Shown in pieces: positions 16,717-25,587 of a stretch of DNA of 64,000 bases (within the stretch, counting starts at the first letter, position 1; each line of letters opens with the position of its first letter). Under the pieces are notes generated by a model that saw only the letters and a list, made by a program, of their open reading frames with translations, was not told the DNA's origin and made no database searches. The stretch lies in contig DJTE01000038.1 of NCBI GenBank assembly GCA_002439165.1, positions 20,974-84,973 on the forward strand, in the 5' to 3' direction. Origin of the DNA: Chryseobacterium indologenes. Lineage in GTDB: Bacteria; Bacteroidota; Bacteroidia; Flavobacteriales; Weeksellaceae. A program made the position numbers and the translations under genes.

Positions 16717-17472
16717 TTATCTTTGTTTCAAAACAGATAATAGTATAAATCGGTCGTTTTTATTTTTGGCCAGCTCCTTAGGAATCACTCCTGAAAATTT
16801 TTTGATTTCCCTGATGAAATGGGGCTGATCCGTATAATTGAGCTCCGGGAAAAGTTTTCCCGCTGCAATATGTTCCAGGGAAGCCCGGAAACGGAGTATC
16901 GTAGAATATGATTTTAATGAAAGCCCGAACTGTTTGCTGAAATAACGGTTGATCTGCCGGCTGCTCCATGAAGTTCTTTCAGAAAGTTCTGTAACATTCA
17001 TCTCACCCTTTGAAGCATAAATAAGCTCAAACAGAAGACGCTTTCTTGGATCTGTCTTTTCAGGGGCCAGCTCCTGTATTACCCGGGAAGCATATTGGTA
17101 GAATGCTTCAAAATCATTCATTATATCTGCCGTAAAATTCCAGAAGCCATCCGGAAGTTCTTTTGCCGTATTTAAAAGATCTGCAATAGAGGTCTGCAGG
17201 ATATATTCGGCTCCCAGCGGTCTGAAGCTTACGACAAATGCGAGAGTATGGGGAGGAATGATTCTCTGTTCCGGTGCTGTTTCCAGGCCGATCAGCAGAA
17301 CATGTAAAGCTTCTGTCCCGGATTGCAGAAAAAATAAATCAACTCTTCCGTCCGGAATCACCACAGCTTCTTTAGGTTCATCCGATGGATTGTGAAACAT
17401 GCCTATACTCTCTACAAAGATATCAAGGGACGGATCGGGAGAAAGGAACTTACAGTAAAATTCATTGTTCAT
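16717..17472 (-). CDS. AraC-family transcriptional regulator
   Basis: A 251-residue protein. The N-terminal half (YCKFLSPDPSLDIFVESIGMFHNPSDEPKEAVVIPDGRVDLFF) is of the DUF6597 type often fused to AraC domains. The C-terminal half carries two helix-turn-helix motifs: NVTELSERTSWSSRQINRYFSKQFGLSLKSY and the following LNYTDQPHFIREIKKFSGVIPKEL. It is the first gene of a two-gene unit with the Tet(X)-like monooxygenase and so is likely to control it, possibly in response to the enzyme's substrate. Confidence 0.85.
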   Translation of the reverse strand: MNNEFYCKFLSPDPSLDIFVESIGMFHNPSDEPKEAVVIPDGRVDLFFLQSGTEALHVLLIGLETAPEQRIIPPHTLAFVVSFRPLGAEYILQTSIADLLNTAKELPDGFWNFTADIMNDFEAFYQYASRVIQELAPEKTDPRKRLLFELIYASKGEMNVTELSERTSWSSRQINRYFSKQFGLSLKSYSTILRFRASLEHIAAGKLFPELNYTDQPHFIREIKKFSGVIPKELAKNKNDRFILLSVLKQR

Positions 17473-17627
17473 GTCATCGGGAATATATCGGTGATGAATT
17501 TACAAAAAATGCTTAATTAAAAACCGGAGCAGCATGAGATTATATAGTATGCTCCGGATTATAAATCCTCTTCGTGTCGTGAATAATATGACTTTAAAAT
17601 TTGGTGAATCCGCAAATAACTGATATT

Positions 17628-17645
17628 TTAGTCAAAAATGACTAA
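17628..17645 (+). promoter_or_regulatory. Inverted repeat just upstream of a TPR gene
   Basis: TTAGTCA-AAAA-TGACTAA, a perfect 7-base inverted repeat ending six bases before the ATG at 17652. It could be an operator or a 5' leader hairpin that affects translation; nothing more can be said from sequence. Confidence 0.4.
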
Positions 17646-17651
17646 GTAACT

Positions 17652-18794
17652 ATGAAGAAATGGATTTCGATGTGTATTATTGTATGGGGATGCAGTAATA
17701 TAAGAGCTCAGGCCGTAAGTATAGATAAAGAAAAGCTGCTTGAATATTATGAGAATCAACGTTATGCCGACGCGGCAAAGTATCTTGAAAATCTTTACCC
17801 ACAGGATACAAAGGATGTAAAAGCACTTACCCAGATGGCATACTGCAATATGATGGCGGGAAAACTCCCGGAAGCAGAGAAAAATTACCTTAAAGCCAAT
17901 ACGGCAGAACCCAATAATCTGCCTGTTCTGTTCAGTCTGGCCAATATCAGTTCACGCCGGGGGAACGCTGCGAAAGCTAAAACCTATCTTACACAGATCA
18001 TGCAGCTTGACAGTCTTAATTTCAGTGCCTGTAAACAGCTTGCGGTTTATGCGGAAACTCCTGAAGCCAGACTCGGTTACCTTAAGAAAGCGAACAGGCT
18101 TAATAAGACAGATCCGGATGTGGCATATGACCTTTCTATGGCCTATAAACAACAGAGACAGTTCCAGCCTGCCTATGACGTTCTGAAAACAGCTATTGAA
18201 GCAGATCCCGAGAACTTTACCCTTCAGCAGGCACAGCTTCCGGTGGCTAACCTTCTGGGAAAATATCAGGAAGTAATAGATACCGGAAAAAAGCTGACGA
18301 ATAATAATACGGATGTAAATGTTATCAATGAAATGGGACAGGCCTATTTCTATTTAAAGGACTATCAGATGTGTGCCACACTCTTTAAAACCCTGGAAGA
18401 CCTGGGAGTCCGGAACGAAGGAACCCTGTATTTTATGGCTTTAAGCTATCGGGAACTGAAAAACTATGATCTTGCAACAGCCTACGCCCAAAAGACAATC
18501 GAAGAAGGAATATCAAAGCATACGGCTACTTATTATACGACGCTCGGTGGTATCTATGAAGCAAAAAACCAGTTTCCCGAAGCAGTGGCAGCCTACAAAA
18601 GAGGACTTACTTTTGATAACAGTAATATGATTAACTACCGTTTAGGACTGCTTTATGACTTGAATATGAAACAGGCTAAGAATGCATTATCCTACTACAA
18701 CCTGTACCTTAAAAGCAAACCGGATCAGGAGAAGGAAAAAGATCAGATCGCCTATGCAAAAACCAGGATTGCCGCGCTTACAAAATCAAAATAG
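17652..18794 (+). CDS. Secreted tetratricopeptide repeat protein
   Basis: A 380-residue protein with an N-terminal signal (MKKWISMCIIVWGCSNIRAQ, probable cleavage after AQA) and TPR units throughout, for example MAYCNMMAGKLPEAEKNYLKANTAEPNNLPVLF, DVAYDLSMAYKQQRQFQPAYDVLKTAIEADPENF and TTLGGIYEAKNQFPEAVAAYKRGLTFDNSN. There is no catalytic or DNA-binding domain, so it is probably a periplasmic scaffold or adaptor. It is separated from its neighbours by over 140 bases on both sides. Confidence 0.8.
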   Translation: MKKWISMCIIVWGCSNIRAQAVSIDKEKLLEYYENQRYADAAKYLENLYPQDTKDVKALTQMAYCNMMAGKLPEAEKNYLKANTAEPNNLPVLFSLANISSRRGNAAKAKTYLTQIMQLDSLNFSACKQLAVYAETPEARLGYLKKANRLNKTDPDVAYDLSMAYKQQRQFQPAYDVLKTAIEADPENFTLQQAQLPVANLLGKYQEVIDTGKKLTNNNTDVNVINEMGQAYFYLKDYQMCATLFKTLEDLGVRNEGTLYFMALSYRELKNYDLATAYAQKTIEEGISKHTATYYTTLGGIYEAKNQFPEAVAAYKRGLTFDNSNMINYRLGLLYDLNMKQAKNALSYYNLYLKSKPDQEKEKDQIAYAKTRIAALTKSK

Positions 18795-18937
18795 AAGACC
18801 TTACGAAAAGAATATGGCCAGCTCCCAACACACGTAAGGAATTCAGGTTAAATACTAAAATCGGGTTTCAGCCATGTTTATACCTTTCATAAAAATATGA
18901 CTATGTTTACACTACAAAAACCGATACTAAAAAAGGA

Positions 18938-19660
18938 ATGAACAAAAGCTCCCGCTCTTTTCCGGTATATGCCACAGCTAATAAAACTATTACCCTGATC
19001 ATCCGTACAGCAGCTTCAATATGGCTTCTGGCCGCTTTTCTGCTGGGATTTTTATTACCGGTAGCCTTTGCATCTGATGAAGGGTATGCAGTTTCGTACA
19101 GCACTCATCCGGTTGGTACACTGATTTTTGTAATATGCTATGAACTGTGTTTCTTTTTCCTTTGCAGATGGCTGGTAAAGCTCTGGCAACGGAGGAAAGA
19201 CAAATCTGTTATAAAAATGTGGGTAGACGAAAAGGGCCTGCACCGCCGGCAGAAAGATGGGATTGTACTTTCTGTTTTATACAGTAAATTACGGTGTGTT
19301 CCGAAAGAGGGAAATTACGATGTTTATACCCGGCAGATCGGTTCCGGAAAATATTCCAGAACGGCACTGATGGCTAATTATATGAATGAAAAAGGCGATA
19401 TTATGCCTGTTGAGGTGGAATTTAACATGAATGTCTGGTACGGTTTTTTTCCCGGCAATATCATGGAACTGAGAGCTGCTTTTTTTCAGAATATGAACAG
19501 TTACAGGGAAATAAGAATCAACCCTGATGTGTATATACATTACAATATAAATCCTGATACCTTTCAGTTTGAAGCAAAAAAATACTGGATAAGGTGGACT
19601 GTTGTTGCCCTTTTGATTATTTCCGCATGGCTGGTCATCATGCTGCTGACGGTAGATTAA
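18938..19660 (+). CDS. Hypothetical membrane protein
   Basis: A 240-residue protein with two hydrophobic helices near the N-terminus (residues about 25-47 and 58-78), a soluble central domain of about 140 residues starting MWVDEKGLHRRQKDGIVLSVLYSKLRCV, and a C-terminal helix (WTVVALLIISAWLVIMLLTV). The central domain looks like a PH-type beta barrel as seen in bacterial YdbT/PH-like proteins, but I cannot confirm that. No recognised family. It precedes another small membrane protein gene by 81 bases on the same strand. Confidence 0.65.
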   Translation: MNKSSRSFPVYATANKTITLIIRTAASIWLLAAFLLGFLLPVAFASDEGYAVSYSTHPVGTLIFVICYELCFFFLCRWLVKLWQRRKDKSVIKMWVDEKGLHRRQKDGIVLSVLYSKLRCVPKEGNYDVYTRQIGSGKYSRTALMANYMNEKGDIMPVEVEFNMNVWYGFFPGNIMELRAAFFQNMNSYREIRINPDVYIHYNINPDTFQFEAKKYWIRWTVVALLIISAWLVIMLLTVD

Positions 19661-19741
19661 ACTTCTGATTATTTAAAACTTTATGCTTTATAAGGAATGA
19701 AAAGAAAATTTATATAACCATTTTAACTCCCGGTAATCAAT

Positions 19742-20182
19742 ATGAAGTATCTGAAATACATTATAGGACTGATCCTTTTCATTGGAATAATTATCTTCTT
19801 AAATAAAACAGGATCAGAAGAATATGCTGAAAAAAATAAAATTTTAAAAAACGGAGTCGTTTTCGAAGGAGTAGTTACCGGCATACAGAGATCTCATAAT
19901 CATAGCTTTGGAATACTGTCCGTAAACATTTCCCAATCAAATGTAAATACCTTTTCAGCTAAACCGGAACAGGGAATATACCCTTACCGGATCAGAGGAA
20001 AACAGGCCGAAATATATGCCCCTTTGTTTATACAGAGACAGATAGGGGACCACGTTAAACTCATTTCTGATGAGGAAACGGTTTATTATAAAGGCGCGGA
20101 ATCCAGTGATAAAGGAGAAATCTATATCATTACAGAATCCGGAGATATTGATTTTGTAAAAGAAAATTCCCGGTTCAGATAA
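19742..20182 (+). CDS. Hypothetical single-pass membrane protein
   Basis: A 146-residue protein with one N-terminal transmembrane helix (YIIGLILFIGIIIFLN, residues 5-20) and a soluble domain with alternating beta-strand pattern (NGVVFEGVVTGIQRSHNHSFGILSVNI, then VKLISDEETVYYKGAES). I do not recognise it. It lies between another unknown membrane protein and an LLM oxidoreductase gene on the same strand. Confidence 0.65.
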   Translation: MKYLKYIIGLILFIGIIIFLNKTGSEEYAEKNKILKNGVVFEGVVTGIQRSHNHSFGILSVNISQSNVNTFSAKPEQGIYPYRIRGKQAEIYAPLFIQRQIGDHVKLISDEETVYYKGAESSDKGEIYIITESGDIDFVKENSRFR

Positions 20183-20253
20183 ACCATAAACCCCTTTTCG
20201 TTAAGACAGAATTCTGATGAAAATCAATATCTTTATCATACAGAACAAGAACA

Positions 20254-21249
20254 ATGAAACTGAAATTAGGGATCCTCGATCAGTCGCCCGTTATCTCCGG
20301 CAGCAATTCTTTAACCGCACTGAATAACAGCATTGATCTTGCCATATTCGCTGATGAAGCCGGATTTCACAGTGTGATGTATTCCGAACATCACGGGGTA
20401 GAAGCCTATGGAAGTTCAAGCCCCGAACTTCTTGCTGCTGTTGTGCTGGGCAGAACAAAGAAGATCAGAGCGGGAACAGGAGGAATTATGCTCCGCAACT
20501 ATTCAGCCTATAAAATTGCAGAATGGACGAAAATGCTGAGTACCCTGTATCCCGGACGTTTTATCCTGGGGCTGGGAAAAGCTCCGGGAGGGCTGAAAGA
20601 TGCTGTACAGGCTCTGAACAGCAATAAACCTCCGGTGCTGTCCAATATGGAAAACAGACTGGAAGAGATCATTCAATACATAAAAGACGAGGAAGGAGTG
20701 TACCGCGGGCTGATCGCACAGCCCAAAGAACTTATCCATCCGCCGGAAATCATCTGGCTGGGTTCAGGAATGACTTCGGCAAGCGAAGCCGCAGGACATG
20801 GAGCAGGATATTCGTTTGCCGATTTTATGCGTAATGGAAATGAAACCGAAAGTACAGAAGCCTATCTGAGAGAATTTAATAACAGCAGATACGGAAAAGT
20901 ACCTTCACTGCAGATAGCCGTTGCTGCATCAGTAGCAGAGGATATCCATAAAGCCGGATATAATGCCTATGGAATGGCTTATCAGTTTCTGCAGGCAAGA
21001 CATTTAGAGGCTCCGGAAGCACTTCTTCCCTCAGAACAGATCAGAGAAAGAATCATGGGAACAGAACATGAAGAAGAATTCTTTCGCATTCTGGATAAGA
21101 TTATCATCGATACTCCTGCAAATATCTCAGAAAGATTAAAGGAAACTTCCGAAAAATACAATACCGATAATATTCTCATACTGTGCAATATGTATAGAGA
21201 AGAAGACCGTATGGATACCTATAAAAACATTATCCTGAACAACCGCTAA
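20254..21249 (+). CDS. LLM-class flavin-dependent oxidoreductase
   Basis: A 331-residue luciferase-like monooxygenase. Visible features are KLGILDQSPVISG at the N-terminus, DLAIFADEAGFHSVMYSEHHGVEAYGSSSPELL (SEHHG is typical of the family), RAGTGGIMLRNYSAYKIAEWTKMLSTLYPGRFILGLGKAPGG, and IWLGSGMTSASEAAGHGAGYSFADFMRNG in the second half. These enzymes use reduced FMN to oxygenate small molecules or act as F420/FMN reductases; the MsnO8/YhbW-like subgroup fits best. The substrate is unknown. The gene stands alone on the plus strand. Confidence 0.85.
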   Translation: MKLKLGILDQSPVISGSNSLTALNNSIDLAIFADEAGFHSVMYSEHHGVEAYGSSSPELLAAVVLGRTKKIRAGTGGIMLRNYSAYKIAEWTKMLSTLYPGRFILGLGKAPGGLKDAVQALNSNKPPVLSNMENRLEEIIQYIKDEEGVYRGLIAQPKELIHPPEIIWLGSGMTSASEAAGHGAGYSFADFMRNGNETESTEAYLREFNNSRYGKVPSLQIAVAASVAEDIHKAGYNAYGMAYQFLQARHLEAPEALLPSEQIRERIMGTEHEEEFFRILDKIIIDTPANISERLKETSEKYNTDNILILCNMYREEDRMDTYKNIILNNR

Positions 21250-21322
21250 AGTTTTTGACAGGGAAACCGTTAAAAGTATTATATTGGCGAAAAATTAATA
21301 ACATCAATCCAGGATCATTTCC

Positions 21323-21685
21323 ATGAGTTATAATATCCAGCTTTACAGGACCGAAACGAAAGAAAAAGAAAAAGCCGCTAACGATGACAGTTTTTTTGAT
21401 CGTGAAGATAACCTTGTGCCGTTTGAAAAACAGCAGATTGCCTATCTTAGAGACCGTCTGTTGAGTTACCGGTACGAACTGACCGGGGAAGATGCTTCAG
21501 GACTTCATTTCAATCATCCGGATGAAGATTTCGGAAGCGTATTGCTTTCAGAAAGAGGACTTTATTTCAGGGCCGGATTGAGTGAAAGCTCCATTTTTGA
21601 AGTCGGAATGACTGCCTCGGAATTTACAGACACCGGTGAATTTGCAAAATACGATCCACAGCAGGAGGGCTGGGAGGAATTTTAA
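21323..21685 (+). CDS. Hypothetical protein
   Basis: A 120-residue acidic protein (MSYNIQLYRTETKEKEKAANDDSFFDREDNLVPF). It has no signal peptide or membrane helix. Charged helices near residues 30-55 (FEKQQIAYLRDRLLSYRYELTGED) are followed by beta-rich segments (GLHFNHPDEDFGSVLLSERGLYFRAG) and an acidic tail. I do not know its family. The codon pattern and clean start 70 bases after the LLM gene argue that it is real. Confidence 0.65.
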   Translation: MSYNIQLYRTETKEKEKAANDDSFFDREDNLVPFEKQQIAYLRDRLLSYRYELTGEDASGLHFNHPDEDFGSVLLSERGLYFRAGLSESSIFEVGMTASEFTDTGEFAKYDPQQEGWEEF

Positions 21686-21786
21686 CCGGAGATCAGCTCA
21701 GGATCAGGGAGGTTGAAAGTGTTCTGCTTATAAAAAACTCTTTTTTTCCTTAACAAAACTTACCATTTAAAAACTCTTAAGGCTGA

Positions 21787-21894
21787 GCTGGTTTTGTGAT
21801 CAGCGATTATACGGAAGAAATGCAACCCTATCCAAGATTTTTACTGGATGAGTATATTCCTGCTTTTATCGCTACAAAAGCAGTGAAACTATAA
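21787..21894 (+). pseudogene. C-terminal remnant of a degraded gene
   Basis: A 35-codon open frame between TGA at 21784 and TAA at 21892 reads AGFVISDYTEEMQPYPRFLL and then DEYIPAFIATKAVKL. The last ten codons of the neighbouring frame upstream read KTLKAELVL, and a one-base shift would join them as LKAE-AGFVISDYTEE, the kind of ending seen in small methyltransferase-like proteins. No start or body of such a gene remains upstream. The identity is a guess; the coding look of the fragment is the evidence. Confidence 0.3.
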
Positions 21895-21943
21895 AATTTT
21901 ATCATTCCTTACATTTTATTTTGAACCCCATTTACCTGAAATA

Positions 21944-22873
21944 ATGAATAAAAAGCATATCGTTATAATCGGCCTCGGTGGAGTAGGCGGATATTTCGGA
22001 TTTAAGATTAACCAATTGAATGAAACGTCGGAAGCGTATAAAGTAACCTTTGCTGCCAGAGGTGAAACCTATGAAAAAGTAAAAGAAAACGGCCTTATCC
22101 TGCTTTCCCCTGAGCATTCGGCAGCCCATACTTTTCCTGATGCCTTAGAACAGCAGATCATCGATATAAAGGACCCGGACCTCATCCTGATCTGTGTGAA
22201 AGAATACGATCTGGAAAATGTCTGTACTCAGCTCAAGCAGATTATTCATAAAGATACAGTACTGCTTCCGATGATGAACGGAGCCGATATTTATGAAAGA
22301 ATCAGAGCGGTCATTCCGGATAATGTCATCCTTCCGGCCTGTATCTACGTTGCTTCCCATATTAAAGAGAAGGGAACGGTAGAGCATAAAGGAAAAGCAG
22401 GGAAAATGATCATGGGAAGAGATCCGCAGCATTTTACCGCAGATATAAACTGGATCGCCGAACTGATGAAAAAAAGTAAAATTGATATTGATTTCAAAGA
22501 CAGCGCATTAACGGATATCTGGACCAAATTTATTTTCATTGCAAGCTTCGGACCGGTAACGGCCAAATATAATTCATCCATCGGAACCGTATGTACGGAT
22601 GCCCGGCAGAAACAGGAAGCTGCAGAAATCATGAAAGAGATTAAGCGGATTGCAGATCAAAAAGAAATTCACCTTTCCGCAGACATTATAGAGGAAACCT
22701 TTGAGAAAGCGGGTGCATTTCCTTTTGAAACTCCTACCTCACTGCAGTTGGATATTCACTCCGGAAAGAAGGATAACGAACTGGAACTGTTTGCCGGAGC
22801 CGTTTTAAAATACGGAGCAGAACTGAATATAGAAACACCATTTACCGAAAGGGTCTACCAAGACTTAAAATAA
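21944..22873 (+). CDS. 2-dehydropantoate 2-reductase (ketopantoate reductase) family protein
   Basis: A 309-residue ApbA/PanE-like oxidoreductase. The N-terminal NAD(P)-binding motif is IVIIGLGGVGGYFGFKIN (residues 5-22), followed by KDPDLILICVKEYDLENVCTQLKQ. PMMNGADIYERI is the family's conserved nucleotide-domain segment, and the C-terminal domain includes DIWTKFIFIASFGPVTAKYNSSIG with the catalytic-type Lys, then FPFETPTSLQLDIHSGKKDNELELFAG. PanE makes D-pantoate for coenzyme A synthesis, but the family has many paralogues of other specificity. No pan genes lie nearby, so panE is not assigned. Confidence 0.8.
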   Translation: MNKKHIVIIGLGGVGGYFGFKINQLNETSEAYKVTFAARGETYEKVKENGLILLSPEHSAAHTFPDALEQQIIDIKDPDLILICVKEYDLENVCTQLKQIIHKDTVLLPMMNGADIYERIRAVIPDNVILPACIYVASHIKEKGTVEHKGKAGKMIMGRDPQHFTADINWIAELMKKSKIDIDFKDSALTDIWTKFIFIASFGPVTAKYNSSIGTVCTDARQKQEAAEIMKEIKRIADQKEIHLSADIIEETFEKAGAFPFETPTSLQLDIHSGKKDNELELFAGAVLKYGAELNIETPFTERVYQDLK

Positions 22874-22945
22874 TCTCAGTTCCGAATAAGAATATCTTAC
22901 AGATGCAGGTTTAATCAGATAAAGAATGAGAATTATGACATTCAT

Positions 22946-22972
22946 AAAGGCGGTCCGAAACCGCCTTTTTTG
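22946..22972 (+). terminator. Rho-independent terminator after the ketopantoate reductase-like gene
   Basis: Nine-base arms AAAGGCGGT (22946-22954) and ACCGCCTTT (22960-22968) around CCGAA, continuing into a T tract to about 22971. It also separates the plus-strand gene from the minus-strand redox island. Confidence 0.85.
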
Positions 22973-23022
22973 ATGTATAGAAATTTAAATATATAGAGAA
23001 ATTTCCGGAGTTGGTAAAACGA

Positions 23023-23373
23023 TTATGCTCCGTGCATGAATTTCTGCCGGTCCAGCAATACCTCATCAGTTTCCCGGTGGTCAGGATCATCGATACAGCA
23101 GTCTACCGGGCATACTGTTTTACACTGAGGTTCTTCATGGAAGCCTTTACATTCCGTACACTTTCCGGGAACAATATAATACACCTCATCAGAATAAGCC
23201 TGCTGGTATGCTCCGGCATCAGTTTCCGTTCCGTCCGGGAAAACGATTTTTCCGGAAAGCCGGGTCTTATCCTGCCAGCGCCAGTCGATAGCACCTTCAT
23301 AAATAGCTGAATTGGGGCATTCAGGTTCGCAGGCTCCGCAGTTGATGCAGTCGTCGGTGATGATAATAGCCAT
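23023..23373 (-). CDS. 2x[4Fe-4S] ferredoxin
   Basis: A 116-residue ferredoxin with two cluster motifs. The first is IITDDCINCGACEPECPNSAIY near the N-terminus. The second is PGKCTECKGFHEEPQCKTVCPVDCC, where the extended spacing between the second and third Cys is that of Allochromatium-type two-cluster ferredoxins. It is an electron carrier of the cytoplasm. It is the last gene of the minus-strand redox island below sod, though 125 bases separate it from the [2Fe-2S] ferredoxin gene, so it may have its own promoter. Confidence 0.9.
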   Translation of the reverse strand: MAIIITDDCINCGACEPECPNSAIYEGAIDWRWQDKTRLSGKIVFPDGTETDAGAYQQAYSDEVYYIVPGKCTECKGFHEEPQCKTVCPVDCCIDDPDHRETDEVLLDRQKFMHGA

Positions 23374-23498
23374 AGTATTAATGGTTTTAAGGTTTTTAAA
23401 AAGGGGATTTTCCGGACAATATACCGGAAGAAATCCCCAACTAAACTTAAGTAAATGAACTAAACGTTGAAAAAATAAGCCGCAACGGCGGTGGTTCT

Positions 23499-23816
23499 TT
23501 ATTCTGCAATTTCTATGAAAAGTCCGTCCATTGCCGCAGTAAGCTGAATCTGACAGGCGAGTCTGCTGGAAGAAGTTGTTGTAAAAAGTTCAGACAGAAG
23601 CGCTTCCTCCATATCGCTTTTTTCAGGAAGAACTGTGGCTTCACTGAGGATATAACAGTGGCAGGTAGCACACATGGCCATTCCTCCGCACATCGCTTCC
23701 ATAGGCAATTCATATGCTTTACAGAGATCTTTAAGGCTGAGTCCCATTTCCAGAGGACAGATCAGATGATGGATATTTCCTTCCTGATCCTTTACCATGA
23801 TTGTAATTTCATCCAT
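23499..23816 (-). CDS. [2Fe-2S] ferredoxin
   Basis: A 105-residue adrenodoxin/ISC-type ferredoxin. The cluster ligands are CGGMAMCATCHC (C-x5-C-x2-C) near residue 42 and a later LACQIQL Cys near residue 90, as expected for this fold. It donates electrons in Fe-S assembly or to oxygenases. It starts 21 bases below the FMN reductase gene and belongs to the sod-headed gene run. Confidence 0.9.
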   Translation of the reverse strand: MDEITIMVKDQEGNIHHLICPLEMGLSLKDLCKAYELPMEAMCGGMAMCATCHCYILSEATVLPEKSDMEEALLSELFTTTSSSRLACQIQLTAAMDGLFIEIAE

Positions 23817-23837
23817 TCTTCAGAACAGTTTTTATCA

Positions 23838-24401
23838 TTAAATAGGGGATATTCTTTCAATTCTTCTTGTGGTGGCAATACTGATGAGCTTTTCAAACTT
23901 ATCTGAATATAAAGAAGATATTTTTTCCGGATTTTCCGGATCATATAAAACTGACCTGATCACAGGAACGCTGAAGGGTAACGGCCATGCACGCAGAGAT
24001 TTGGCGATCACATCCATCGTATTGATTCCCTGCATAGCCTGAAGCCCGTCTGCCCAGCATACCAGCCCAACCGTTTTATCCGTTAAATAAGGCTGATAAT
24101 GTCCCGAAGTAACTTCAAGCCAGTCCAGGCAGTTCTTCATCACCCCCGGAATGCTTCCGTGATACAGAGGAGCAAGCCAGAAATGGAGATCTGCATCCTG
24201 AAACAGCTGTGCCATCCGCTCCACCGCTAAAGGTGTTTTACCCAATGTAATATCAAACAGGGGAATTCCGGAGTCTGCCGGCATAAAAACCTCAGTCTGT
24301 ATACCCGATCTCTCCAGTCTTTCTCTGAAAAACTGTGAAATCCGCCCCGAAGCAGATTCACTTCGTCTTTCCATCGATCCGTTAAATATAATCGCTTTCA
24401 T
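23838..24401 (-). CDS. NAD(P)H-dependent FMN reductase / flavodoxin-like oxidoreductase
   Basis: A 187-residue flavodoxin-fold protein. The FMN phosphate loop is KAIIFNGSMERRSESASGRISQFF (residues 2-25), and the flavin-binding segment PLYHGSIPGVMKNCLDWLEV near residue 80 is the family signature of NADPH-dependent FMN reductases (PF03358). It follows the DUF2480 gene with a six-base gap. A source of reduced flavin next to two ferredoxin genes and superoxide dismutase suggests a redox-stress or Fe-S repair function. Confidence 0.85.
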   Translation of the reverse strand: MKAIIFNGSMERRSESASGRISQFFRERLERSGIQTEVFMPADSGIPLFDITLGKTPLAVERMAQLFQDADLHFWLAPLYHGSIPGVMKNCLDWLEVTSGHYQPYLTDKTVGLVCWADGLQAMQGINTMDVIAKSLRAWPLPFSVPVIRSVLYDPENPEKISSLYSDKFEKLISIATTRRIERISPI

Positions 24402-24407
24402 TCTGAT

Positions 24408-24908
24408 TTAATTTTTGAAGATGACTTTAGGCATACCTATTTCTCCGTACATCAGGCTTTTTACCAGAGGTTTCAGAAGTCCGGCTGCCAGTAAATAAAG
24501 AGCAGGATCGTGGTCTGCACGGGCTCTTACAACTACTTTCTGATCCTTATAATGCTTCAGATCCGCATACATCAGCCGGCGTTTCCAGAGGTCCAGCAAA
24601 ACCGTATCAGCATTGTTCAGGTCTGCATGAACAGCATAAGGAGATAATTTTTCCATGATGAGCATATATACCCAGGGCGGAATTATGGCATCCGTAGAAC
24701 AGATGATCCCCACGGCTTTTTCGTTGTACACAGAAAAATCCACGGCAGCAATAGATTCCTTAAACTCTTTCTCCTTCACAATCATTCCCATAAAAAGATG
24801 ATCTTTAATATCAAGTTCTACAATTTCCGTGGTAGGTTTGTAGTCCAAAAGATCAAGGGCAATAATGCCCGAAGCTTCTGCTTTGTTGATGAAAATTTCC
24901 TGATTCAT
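24408..24908 (-). CDS. DUF2480 family protein
   Basis: A 166-residue protein matching the Bacteroidota-specific DUF2480 pattern: NKAEASGIIALDLLDYKPTTEIVELDIKDHLFMGMIVKEKEF, VDFSVYNEKAVGIICSTDAIIPPWVYMLIMEKL, and a C-terminal DQKVVVRARADHDPALYLLAAGLLKPLVKSLMYGEIGMPKVI. In related genomes this family is found with SUF/Fe-S or sod-like genes; I recall this rather than show it. Located 24 bases below the superoxide dismutase gene. Function unknown; the context points to Fe-S or oxidative stress handling. Confidence 0.8.
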   Translation of the reverse strand: MNQEIFINKAEASGIIALDLLDYKPTTEIVELDIKDHLFMGMIVKEKEFKESIAAVDFSVYNEKAVGIICSTDAIIPPWVYMLIMEKLSPYAVHADLNNADTVLLDLWKRRLMYADLKHYKDQKVVVRARADHDPALYLLAAGLLKPLVKSLMYGEIGMPKVIFKN

Positions 24909-24932
24909 AACGGTCTTTTTAATCTGAAAGGT

Positions 24933-25559
24933 TTATCTGATTTTGGTGAGTGCTTCTCCGTATTTTCTTTCTACTGCGGCCCAGTTCAGCACAGACCAGA
25001 ATGAGTCGAGGTAATCGGCCCTCTTATTCTGATATGCCAGATAATAAGCGTGTTCCCATACATCAATCCCCAGAACAGGAAAGCCCCTGTTCACCAGCTG
25101 TACATCCATCATCGGGTTATCCTGGTTAGGAGTGGAAGCGATAGCCAGCGAACCGTTGAATTTTACAAACAGCCATACCCATCCGGACCCGAACTGACCA
25201 AGTCCTGCTTTCTTCATTTCCGCTTTAAGGGTATCAAGATCACCAAAAGTTGAGGTGATAGCTTCAGCCAGTTTTCCCTGAGGAGCTAATTGAGGAGTTG
25301 GTGAAAGAATTTCCCAGAATAAGGAGTGATTGTAATGTCCGCCGCCGTTATTTCTTACAGCCGGGCCATATTCACTTACTCTTTGTAAAATAGAATCCAG
25401 GTCGTCAGAAGCTTCGCCCGCTTTTTCTAAAGCTGCATTCAGATTATCCACATAAGCCTGATGGTGGCGCTGGTGATGAATAGTCATGGTTTCTTTATCT
25501 ATAAAAGGTTCCAGTGCGTCATAAGAATAATCCGGTTGAGGAAGTGTAAAAGTGTTCAT
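24933..25559 (-). CDS. sodA: Superoxide dismutase, Fe/Mn family, Mn-type signature
   Basis: A 208-residue cytoplasmic SOD of normal length with no signal peptide. The metal ligands are visible: His28 in ETMTIHHQRHHQAY, the second His in GGGHYNHSLFWEILSP, and DVWEHAYYLAY with the Asp and last His. The active-site Gln sits in the C-terminal position (IASTPNQDNPMM), and Gly occupies the Fe-type Gln site (GGGHYNHSLFW), which is the Mn-SOD pattern. It detoxifies superoxide. It heads a minus-strand run with DUF2480, FMN reductase and ferredoxins, and its promoter overlaps an operator for the divergent regulator at 25754. Confidence 0.95.
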   Translation of the reverse strand: MNTFTLPQPDYSYDALEPFIDKETMTIHHQRHHQAYVDNLNAALEKAGEASDDLDSILQRVSEYGPAVRNNGGGHYNHSLFWEILSPTPQLAPQGKLAEAITSTFGDLDTLKAEMKKAGLGQFGSGWVWLFVKFNGSLAIASTPNQDNPMMDVQLVNRGFPVLGIDVWEHAYYLAYQNKRADYLDSFWSVLNWAAVERKYGEALTKIR

Positions 25560-25587
25560 AATATTATTTTTTTTGATTATTACAGGC

